Positions 54,953 through 64,000 of a stretch of 64,000 bases of DNA are shown one piece after another. The stretch is from Sipunculus nudus (lineage: Eukaryota > Annelida > Sipuncula > Golfingiida > Sipunculidae): the NCBI GenBank assembly GCA_026874595.1, contig CM049311.1:33809676-33873675 (forward strand), given 5' to 3'. The notes under the pieces were generated by a model. The model was not told the origin of the DNA. It was given only the letters and a program-made list of their open reading frames with translations, and did no database searches. The position numbers and the translations under genes were made by a program. Position 1 is the stretch's first letter, and the number at the start of each line of letters is the position of its first letter.

Positions 54953-57900
54953 CTGTGAACAACACGAATTAATTTTGAAAGCAAATGTAAATTATCAGAT
55001 AACTCAATATTTAAATGTACAGTTCCTTGACAGAATAACTGTTTATCTATAATTTTTAGATGATAAACCGGAAGAAAGACTGCATTGAAGGGGAATATTT
55101 ATTTTATAAATCCCTCCATTGCATTGTCCCATTTGGAAATAATCTGCAAGCTTATGAAAAAATTGCCAAAATATAATTGGAACCCCACCTTGGAAAGGAC
55201 TATAGAATACATTCTACAAATGAAATAATCGGACCTACAGAGAGTTCTGTTATTCTAAACGGAGGTCATCATAGACTAGACATCTGAAGACCATGAAATG
55301 GTCTTATAACATCAATTAATTTTCATCCTTTACATGTAATTGTGTAATCACCTACATATTGTAGTCTACTATTTTTGCAATATTCTACTTCTTGTAGACT
55401 TATACTCCTATAGTTTTGTATTATTCTACTCGTTTCGAGGGAAAATATTTTCCTCTATACTATCATCTTAACGAACAGTGAGATGACTTGGGGCTTGTTA
55501 TTCCGTAAAAATTGCTCCTATGTATATTTAAAATGTCTGAAGTTACGCGCACTATTTCCGTTATTGCTGGAATTTTAGTGTCTCCGCCTTCATTGAAGAT
55601 GTTAAAAATCCACAAAGTTGAAAAAAAAATGTAAATTCGTAAATATAGATTTACTGGCAACATTATTCACTAAAATAATTTTAGCAAACACTGATTTAAG
55701 AAATTCTTTTATTGTTTCCACTTTAGAAATAAGTTTGAGCCAATGGATGGATTTTAAAGTCTTAAATAACAAAATAAGGCAAGTATACGTTTCATGAATA
55801 ATCAGCTTTTAAAATATCAAACATGACATCTAATACCATTCAAATAGACAAACTGTTGTGTGAATAAACAAAACAAGATCATTTAGTGAATGGATAATTG
55901 CTGTATAAGTTTACGGCAGGTGAAGGATCCAGATTTGATATAAAAAATAGCTACATACTGGCATTTAAGGCCGTTAGTGGCAAGGTTTGACAGAGTTCAT
56001 GCTGTTGGTCATCAACAGAACAACAAGCTGTATAGATCACTTAACCCCTTCTTTAGCTGTTTGGCAAACAAAAGTAAACTTAGATGTTTTGAAGTAACTG
56101 TTTTATGCTGTGCTCACACGTTATGTTTTAGAAGAAAGTATAAAAAATCTAAAGAGAAAAGAAAATCAACATAATGATCGAAATGCATTTCCGATAAAGC
56201 ACACCTGCACGGAATCAGGTTTCTTCCCATGTGAAGGACATGACTCAGCATATCCATGACACTGATCGACCCAGCGCAATATGATACTTGTTTTCATGAA
56301 ATAGACTAGTTGGGCCGGTTTGTATAAGATGATATATAGGAAGATGTAGAGCTTGCAGTGACTTGATCAGGGCTCGCTAACCTACTTCAATATATGTTAA
56401 GTATATTCAGCTGACAAAATTATTTACTATAACATATGGTTATTCTTTATTTTAAATTTGTAGACCGTGTATCGATAAACTTCCACGAATTGAAGAATAA
56501 TGTCAAAATAATTCTTCTCCAAAAAACTTCAAGGAATCCACTTTTTTACCTCCGCCAAGGAGGTTATGTTTTTACTGGCGTTTGTTTGTTTTTCTGTTAG
56601 ATGGTCGCTCTGTTTGTCTGTTTCTTTGCCTGTTAGCAACATTACTCAAAAAGTTATCAACGGATTTTGATAAAATTTTCAGGAAAGCTCGGCAATGATA
56701 CAAGGAACAACTTGTCAGATGTTTCGGGTGATCTGGAGCACCATCTGGATCAAGGAAGAATGCTATATAAGATAATGAACTGTCTTGGCAGAGGTCTGCG
56801 CTCTCTGCGAGATTTTCTTGTTAATTTTAAAACTCAGAGCAATTATCACCGTCATTTTAAACTTGAATATATATTGCATGATATAATGTTAGAGTTAAGT
56901 AATTTTAATTTACATTATAAAAAGGTAGTCATGTCTGTGAAAGGGTTTAGAAAAAAAACAGTATAATCCCAATGTTTCTTGAATTTTATTTGCTGCCATT
57001 TGCTTCCGCACTGGTTTTAAATTATTACTCCCTTCAGAGTGGGCTGAAATATTTTGAAGGATTTGAACCTGGTACAATTCTGGCGCAATAATGGTTAACA
57101 TAGTTAAACACTTAAGCGAGCTGGGCTTAAGTCCTCATCATGGCTTAAGTGTCTCTCTAGGATCGGAACCCCCAAGTGTATAGACCCGGTTTGTATGGTA
57201 CTGAAAAGTACTATTAAGACGTCACTCACCTTGAACAGTTCCAGCAGGGGTCTCACAGATATAATTATTAGTGTCGGTACATTTCCTGTCATGCCACATG
57301 CCGTTCATGTTCTGTCCCACACATTGCTGCGCAGAACCCTCGTTAGGTTGACCAGACGCCCAGTTTAAGTATCCGCCACTAGATGATGTTAGATTGATGC
57401 CAGCAAGCGTTCCATCCGGGAACTCGAAATAAGATTCATTGGCCTGATCATTTAAAGCAATCCAATTATTTCTGAAAAAAAGTCATCGAAAATAGATTGA
57501 GGGATTGTTAGTTCATGTATCTATATGGGTACATTGAAAACAAGCTTAAAGCACGTTGCCGCCAATTTGCGCCGCCGCCAGCCGAGTTAAGAACAAGCAG
57601 AGCCGAGCTCATCAGGAGGCGCCGCCGATATTTCAATAAGCCTAAGTGAGCTGATTATTTGCAGGTCATTTCTTTTTGAGAAAAAAAATTATAAAACGAT
57701 AAATCTTTAACATATAAAAAGTCCGATACATATACAGACTAATACAGATAAAGAAGACAATCCTTTGTATTTTGGAATAGTATAGCTCCATTCCCACTTT
57801 CAGGAATTAGACGCCGAATCGCCACGTATGTTGAAACTCTTGTACAATATCTCACCGTTTGCAACGACTGCGGTACGACTTGCGGACGCCGCCCCTACGA

Positions 57901-59595
57901 ATATTCAATCTTTGCTACGCCATGCCCAAAGGGGTGCGTTTAAAATCATGTGGTATTTTTTTTCCATCCTGGTCTGCAACCAAGAATAATTCTAAAAGCT
58001 GCCCTGTAGTAAAAAATATTCTGATGCTAGCCATGGTTGTCCTGACTCTAAATAGGCGACAGAGGACAGAAAAATCCCTCGTAAAGACCAGCAGTTAATG
58101 TGGGTTTCAGTCAAAACTTGGACAACTGATTATTTTTCCCAGAAAGGGACTCGATAGTCAAGGACTGGAGTTAGGCAGGATATATCAAATCCTTTGAAAA
58201 GAAAATGAAAATGACAACTGACATGTCCGATAAGTAATCAGAATTTTACAAAAGGTTGTGTCCTAGACTGACAGATTTATATTTCTGGATTGTTGTATAT
58301 ATATATGTGTGTCTAAGGGGCTCTTCTACCTTCAGCTGGGATACCTGCACCACTTGGTATGAGTAAAGTACATTTGCCTTTTATATTCCTTTTTATATTG
58401 TATATTTGCCTTTTGAATTATATATTTTCATGGTATATGTGTATTGTATATTTATATCATATGTGTATACTACTGAAATGTTATTGTACCCAGGACCCTA
58501 TTAAATATCAGCTTACTTGCTAATGGGCTTCCGAGTAAAATATCTTTGTATTAATTATAATCATTAAAACCACAATAAACCTCTGTGCCCTGTTATGTTC
58601 CAGTATCGCACGTGTACCCCGCCCAATGTATATATTGTTACATATGTCTGTTACATATGTTGTTGACACTTTGTTCGTGTGGCGCATGCATAGCTCATTG
58701 TTATGGCAGCGATGACCCACGTGTGAACTCTGTAGTGTAGAGACACAGCGCTTGGTTTAATCCGTACTGGGAAGCCTGGCGTATTAAGACACAGCGCTCA
58801 TGCTTATCTGGAATCTTCTGGGCTGATCGCGCACTATGAGCGCGTGTCTTGTATTGTTCGTTTTGCTTGTGTATTATGCATTCTTTGGTTCTTTGGATTG
58901 TTCGTGAAATAGAAGTTTCTAGGCTTTTGGGGTGAGAATCTATAAATTAGGGGCTGTGTTTAGAGCCGAGAGGCGAGAGAAATAATATTCCAGCGGACAC
59001 AGAAGAGTGTGAGTCACTTTGTGGACCTTTCCGATAATTGCAGCAGTTATAGATCTTCTTCGAAATTTGTAACGGATTTTATATAGCCTTCAGTTTGCCT
59101 TTGGGATCACTCCCAGAACTTCACTTTTGGATTACAACAGATTGATTTTGTGATTGAATTGGACTACTATTCTCTCAAAAGATTAATGTGAACTCTTCAT
59201 CTGGATTATATGCTTTAAAGGACTTATTGAGCTGTGACAGTGGTGGTATCTTGGTACTGTACACTTTATTTATTATACTGTATTAATGTATTGATTTGCT
59301 GTTGTACTGTTGTAATACTGTGTAATTGTATTGATTTAGTGTATTGTAATGTTAGGGTTGTTTTAGGAATAAATTATAATTATTTGTTAACAAAACAATC
59401 ACTGACTTCTTTATTCATTCCCCTAGTCATTTCCCGCTGACTAGTGTTACAGAATCTGATCTTTATTTATCTCCGTAACAAAATTTATGCTCGTCACGAC
59501 TACGTGATCTGTTGATATTAGATTCCGTAACATAAAATTGGGGGCTCGCCCGGAATGTTTAATAGGTTTGAAAATCTGTTGATATTAGTTTCCGT

Positions 59596-59652
<57 letters not shown>

Positions 59653-62600
59653 ACTTTGTATAAACATGTATATATGTGTGTGTTAGGGGTGTTGGTGTGT
59701 GTGTGATAAAGCTATTAAAATATCAAACAGAGTATATCTCAAGATCTTACTGATAGGAAACCTTGGCGTTTCATCTGAGAGAAAAAATAAAGAAACCATA
59801 ACACCTCATCTGATCTGAATAAATGGACAATTACGATATATTTATTGGTAGCAAATATAGCTACCATGTGTCTGAATCAACTATAGCATATCTGTTTTAT
59901 CAAAATAATGGTTTAAATACCTTATTTATTTAACCCTCAATTGAATATATGATAGTTATAAACATTAATTTGTCTCGAATTCCAAACAGACAACCACAGT
60001 ATATATATTCACCCAGGTATATTGTAATAGATGAAGTCGGACTTGGCCTGACTGTCGACTTGTACCAGCCTCGCTCCCATCGTCAGACACGTGTTCAAGG
60101 CATCTATCCACTTTGCTTTCTCTGTTGACCGCCAGTAACACGTTCCGTTAGTGTCGAAAACGGCAGTAGACGGACATACGCTTACCGCTATCTCTGAAAC
60201 AAATATTAACTTGAGTTTATCGTCAGTGATGAGGGACTGAGACTTGAGGAACTTGGACTTGTATTGACTCGCAGGTAACGACTCGAGAAATCAGTCAGAG
60301 GTTATCTTGCGCCGAATAGGAAAGATATCTCTAAAATGTAGCCGATTATACACATGGTGAACTACAAACAGTATAATAGCCCAGCAGGACAATACAGACC
60401 AATTAAAGCTCAGAATCAGGGGCTCATCGAAAAAGAACACTGATTTATGCACCTATAAACTAACATAAAACTGCATGATTATTTCAAATATCCTTTTTAA
60501 TTTTTACAAAGAATGTTTGTATTAAACTCGGACTTGACTCGATTCGGCCTTGACTCTGTTGTACCCGAGTACATGACTGTTTATTGTGTGTACTAGATAG
60601 AACGGTTATAAATTTGGAAGTAAGGAAGTTGAGATGAGATGGAGATAAATATTCACTTAAGAAGTTCAATTCGTATGAGATACACTGCACGGTTTCTTCA
60701 TCAACGCCTAAAGAGCACCTTATTCGAGCCAGAGTCACTCGAGACCAAGTCCGAAACCACTATAAAATTTCCTCACTTATAGATATTAAAATGAACATTA
60801 GAGACTTCCACATGTATTTTTGTTATTTTTCTCAAGCTACTTTTATGAATTTTTAATTACATTTAGTTCCTGATGCAGGTACCGAAGATTGTAGTATAAA
60901 GTCTTATCTTTCGTAAAATCTTTCTGTATATATCTTTCTGTTAAAGATATACATGGATGTCTTAATGATATGATTATTTTTTTTACATTCTTCTCCTGAT
61001 GCAGGACCGAAGCTTATACAAAGCCTTCCGTTATGATATGTGTTATGTTACAGTGTAGCAGTTCATACATTTATGTCTTTATAAAATGCGATAGGACTTT
61101 ATTCTTTTTGACTCAAGATATTCTCGAACTGATTTATTGAGTCCTTGCTTCGGTTCAGAACACAAATCCAGGTAACGGGCCCTGGAGATCAAGTCCGAAT
61201 TCCTGAGAAGTGAAATCGAGTTCGAGTGCCCAGTATTCAAGTCTGCATTACCAAGTCCAGACACATAAGACAGGGGCTTATCAAGGGAGGTTAGAGTCGA
61301 TTTGTAAAAGGTAGAAACGTAAAACGTAGTCTGGCGGTTAAGTGTTGGGCTAGTGAGTGGAAGGTTTCCTATTCGAGCCCCGGGAATGTTTCAATAGGGA
61401 AATAATTTAAATTTCGATAAACAAGATTTGCTTCTTAAAGTTCAGGGTATATTTTCACTTGCAGTTGATCTCGATAAAGAATATGCGTTTGTAGTTCTTG
61501 ATTTATGGAGTTCTTAAATTCAACATTTATTTTCGTCACAAACTGAGAAAACTGTTATTCCCATGAATTTATAAATGAATTTCTTCGATTCCACAAATCA
61601 GGGTTGTAGAGCTCTGGTATGAGTGTGCAAACATTCTTTAAGTTTTCTTTAATAATTATATATATACGGTATATAAAAATTCGAAAAAAACGACCACAAT
61701 CGGGACCGCGATAAAGTGGTTGCATTGTTGAGCGTGGTGTTATATAAAGAACAAAAAAAAAATAAATAGGGACCTGGAATGTAGGACTCGAGTTCGGACT
61801 TGGACTTGAGTCTGGTTACGAGTCCCCTCTTTAGGGACTCGGATTTGGACTTAAAGGTACTGGACTAGGACTTGTACTCGGAGGTAAGGATTGTAGAAAT
61901 CAAACCGAATCCACCTCGAGTCCCGGAGAAAAAAAAAATTATGTCACATACAGTAAAGACTACCAACAGAATATTAGGCATATACAAGTAGACTATATTT
62001 TCCCAATTGTAGTACAATATCGGGAGGTAGATGAAATTAAACATTTAAGTAAAGATAATTAAAAACCTAAAAATATACATGATACTCTAAGATACCCATG
62101 TAACTTTCTGATCAAGGAGATATCTATTGGACGCGGACTTATAATCTGCTTTCAAGTGACCCAGAAAAAAAAACTAGAAGAGCCCCTTTAAAATTGGTCG
62201 TTGTTTTGAGGTGGTCGCTAAACTGAGTTGTCGTTAGGCAAAGTTTTACTCTATATATACATATATATATATATACATATATATATATACATATATATAT
62301 TAGGCCAAAAAAAATTAAAGGTATGGTTCTCAGGCACCGCCCGCATCAATTTTAAACCCCCGCATCAATACTTTTTATTTTGATTTTCAATAAAAACTTT
62401 CCAATTTTGAGCTGCTGCCGCTCCGACATTTCTTTCAAGAAGATAAAACCATACAATTCCCTTTGTTTTGTAGTGCTTTAACTTATTTAGCAAAAAAAAC
62501 TGTTATTTTCATGCTTTGCCCTTATCATTTATCGAAACATACCAAAAATTAAAAATAAAATATGCGCCCGCCCGCATTGATTTCTGAAAAAAAGTGCCTG

Positions 62601-63190
62601 AGAACCATACCTTTTTTTATTTTGGCCTTATATCCATATTTTTATTTATAATCCCTTCCTGGTGTTCTTATTGTATAAATTAGCTTGTTTGTACAAACTC
62701 CAGATCAACAGGTAATAATTCATCCTTGAAATTGAAAGGCTGTCCCCAAGACCCTTGGCCTGCAAATGCATAATATGGGCGAATAAAAGATCGCCTTGTA
62801 TGCCGACGGGAAACGCTTGATTAAAAATTAATGGGAAATTATAGAATATCTGTAAATGAAGCCTGATTATATTATGTAATGAGATGATTATTCCCATTCC
62901 CGTACACTTACAAAAACAAATTCCGGAAGGCTTAATAACCTATTCGTATCGTTTGATCTCTTACATCTTCAGTTTATCACCATTATTAATCATCTCAATT
63001 AAGTCCCACTATAACAATTCCTTCCAACAGCCATGGTATCCATGTATAGCTGATATAACTTGCTCTGTCCCCAGGCTAGGGGTGAAATTGTCATCAAAAC
63101 TACACAGAACATAAAAAAGAATTAATACCAGCGCTTACCTGCACCGACCATTAAACTTGCGAGAAACAAACCCAGCTTCTTCAGGAACAT
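54687..63190 (-). CDS. Gene C: secreted C-type lectin-like protein with PAN/apple-like tail, 4 exons
   Basis: The coding sequence is complement(join(54687..54952, 57230..57471, 60013..60193, 63139..63190)), 741 nt including the stop, giving 246 residues. The signal peptide is MFLKKLGLFLASLMVGA. The CTLD keeps C128, W-H-D at 137-139 and QPN at 119-121. The PAN/apple-like domain spans 159-246, and the tyrosine of QAYFG in A and B is replaced by an extra cysteine (QACFG). Phases 1, 2, 1 match the paralogues. Exon 2 has no internal ATG, so it would be missed by a simple ORF scan. At 8.5 kb this is the most compact copy, with intron 1 only about 2.9 kb. The role, a secreted lectin-like recognition protein, is inferred from the domains. 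Confidence 0.89.
56549..56794 (+). repeat. Inverted-ended dispersed repeat in gene C intron 3
   Basis: Same element and position as in A and B. The right end has decayed to TCTTGGCAGAGG. Confidence 0.62.
57230..57471 (-). CDS. Gene C exon 3 (C-terminal half of CTLD)
   Basis: The exon is 242 nt and carries NNWIALNDQ, NWASGQPNE, QQCV, GMWHDRKC and NYICE. The acceptor is TTTTTTCAG and the donor GTGAGT. Confidence 0.9.
58636..59599 (+). mobile_element. LTR remnant with primer-binding site (gene C intron 2)
   Basis: A full LTR of about 897 bp (58636-59532, TGTTAC to CCGTAACA) is followed by TGGGGGCTCGCCCGGAAT (59539-59556), 16 of 18 bases like the tRNA-Pro primer site. After about 20 bp more it closes with the final 23 bp of a second LTR (59577-59599). 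The internal region is deleted. Confidence 0.75.
59600..59652. repeat. TA microsatellite
   Basis: An uninterrupted (TA)n tract directly follows the LTR remnant. Confidence 0.95.
60013..60193 (-). CDS. Gene C exon 2 (N-terminal half of CTLD)
   Basis: The acceptor is TTTGTTTCAG, the exon 181 nt and the donor GTGAAT. It encodes EIAVSVCPST, a conserved NGTC sequon and ARLVQVDSQ, ending YYNIP. No stop occurs in the gene frame. Confidence 0.9.
61325..61395 (+). repeat. tRNA-head-like SINE relic (gene C intron 1)
   Basis: TCTGGCGGTTAAGTGTTGGG with a B-box-like TATTCGAGCCCCGG, better preserved than the copy in gene B. The fold lacks clear acceptor pairing, so it is not called a tRNA gene. Confidence 0.42.
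62240..62300. repeat. TA/TACA microsatellite
   Basis: Alternating (TA)n with regular TACA interruptions, ending at the MITE. Confidence 0.9.
62303..62627 (+). mobile_element. MITE copy 3 with TTA target duplication (gene C intron 1)
   Basis: The 325-bp element is flanked by TTA at 62300-62302 and 62628-62630. Its terminal inverted repeats start GGCCAAAA and contain GGTATGGTTCTCAGGCAC at both ends. It is inserted into a TA-rich microsatellite. Confidence 0.8.
63139..63190 (-). CDS. Gene C exon 1 (signal peptide)
   Basis: The ATG is at 63190-63188 and the 52-nt exon ends in phase 1 at donor GTAAGC. The leader differs from gene A at only a few positions. Confidence 0.85.
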
Positions 63191-63300
63191 TGTTATCCCT
63201 GTGTTGGCTCTCCAATGACTGGCATACCACCTTCTTACTCCAGAGCTTTCCTCTCTGTGTATAATAATCGATGTTTATTGGCTACCAACGCGGAAACCTA
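63191..63300 (-). promoter_or_regulatory. Gene C promoter-proximal block and 5' leader
   Basis: The CCAAT box (complement of 63277-63281) and the TATA-like TTATACACA (complement of 63256-63264) are both present. Homology with A and B ends near 63390, where a LINE fragment begins. Confidence 0.45.
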
Positions 63301-63424
63301 TGCATACATTTTGTCCCACAATCTTTTATTGACACCAAGCGCTTAACGTATTGTTCTTTGGGCTATGTCAATAAGAAAAAAATCATATTTTTATTTCGTG
63401 ATTTAAATTAGCATTTTTATTCAC

Positions 63425-64000
63425 CTATGACTGTGTCTCTACTTCTGATGATTGCCTCATTGTAAAATTTGCGGATGACACAACCGTTTCTGGGCTCATC
63501 CGGGTAAATAACGAAAGTGTTTACCGCAGTGAAATTAAAACTTTAACTTCGTGGTGCTCTGAAAATAATCTGGAGTTAAATGTAAAGAAAAACCAAGGAT
63601 ATGATAATTGATTTTAGACGGAAGAAAACTGAAATATTACCCTTAGTAATTGAAGGCTCCGAGGTTGAAATCGTTGACTGTTTTAAATTTTTAGGAATTT
63701 TTATTTCTTCTGATTTGAAGTGGGCCGAAAATGTTAAAGAAGTCACAACAACGTTTATTCTTTCTAAGGAACCTAAAAGATTTCGGGCTCAGTCAACCGA
63801 TTTTATTAAAGTTTTATCGGGCGGTAATTCAGGGGGTCTTGACGTTGTCAGTCACCGTATTGGGAGGCAGTATCACGGTCGAGGACAGGAACCGTCTTTC
63901 GAGGGTAGTTAGAACAGCTGAGAGGATCATTGGGGTTCCTTTACCCACAGTTGGCTCCTTATTTCAAACACGATTGTTGAAGAAAGCAAACGACATTATA
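63425..64000 (+). mobile_element. CR1/Rex-like LINE fragment, runs off the window
   Basis: The reverse transcriptase C-terminal half is readable across frames: LIVKFADDTTVSGLI (catalytic Asp pair, near 63465), SWCSENNLELNVKK, IIDFRRKKTEI, CFKFLGIFISSDLKW and, near the end, RVVRTAERIIGVPLPT and LFQTRLLKKAND. Stops and frameshifts break it near 63595 and 63730. It lies about 230 bp upstream of the gene C start and interrupts the conserved 5' flank. Confidence 0.8.

Larger units (their letters stand above)
52232..64000. repeat. Duplicated segment C (cut by window end)
   Basis: This is the third paralogous segment, same orientation. It includes gene C complete. Its 5' flank is interrupted by a LINE fragment from about 63400 and runs out of the window. 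Confidence 0.68.

Overview
The window looks like animal (metazoan) genomic DNA: AT-rich, no bacterial-style gene packing, GT-AG introns with consistent phases, tRNA-headed SINEs, and several retrotransposon and DNA-transposon families. The secreted C-type lectin with a PAN/apple-like tail, and tandem-core repeats of the kind known from bivalves, suggest a marine invertebrate and most likely a mollusc. The species cannot be named from the sequence.

The core of the window is a tandem array of three paralogous four-exon genes, all on the minus strand: gene A (12239-27362), gene B (34463-49682) and gene C (54687-63190). Each encodes a small secreted protein of 244-246 residues: a signal peptide, one C-type lectin-like domain (CTLD) split over exons 2 and 3, and a cysteine-containing PAN/apple-like C-terminal domain in exon 4. 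Splice phases are 1, 2, 1 in all three and no reading frame is broken. Genes B and C keep the usual CTLD cysteines and a W-H-D motif in the calcium-site region. Gene A has replaced three of these key residues. Homology extends well beyond the exons, so the array consists of large duplicated segments starting near 6500, 32740 and 52232; the third runs off the right edge.

Layout: 1-6490 is non-duplicated flank with several SINE copies and no recognisable gene. 6500-12238 is the 3' flank of gene A, carrying a LINE 3' end and a decayed pogo/Tigger-type transposon. 12239-27362 is gene A; its introns hold a Helentron-like tandem-core element (14060-15800), a MITE with a TAA duplication (19017-19358) and a gag-only LTR element with two satellite arrays (20136-23728). 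27363-34462 is the A/B intergenic region, with a promoter-proximal minisatellite, a Copia (GalEa-like) pseudogene and a second MITE copy. 34463-49682 is gene B; it carries a 700-bp insertion with an 8-9 bp duplication in intron 3, and in intron 1 an LTR remnant and an L1-like LINE with a Penelope-like element nested in it. 49683-54686 is the B/C intergenic region with a 157-bp array. 54687-63190 is gene C, with a solo-like LTR in intron 2 and a MITE in intron 1. 63400-64000 is a LINE fragment just upstream of gene C.

Because the three segments are paralogous, each acts as an empty-site control for insertions in the others. Several transposon boundaries can therefore be placed to within a few bases by reading alone. 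All domain and family names come from motif reading; no database search was possible.
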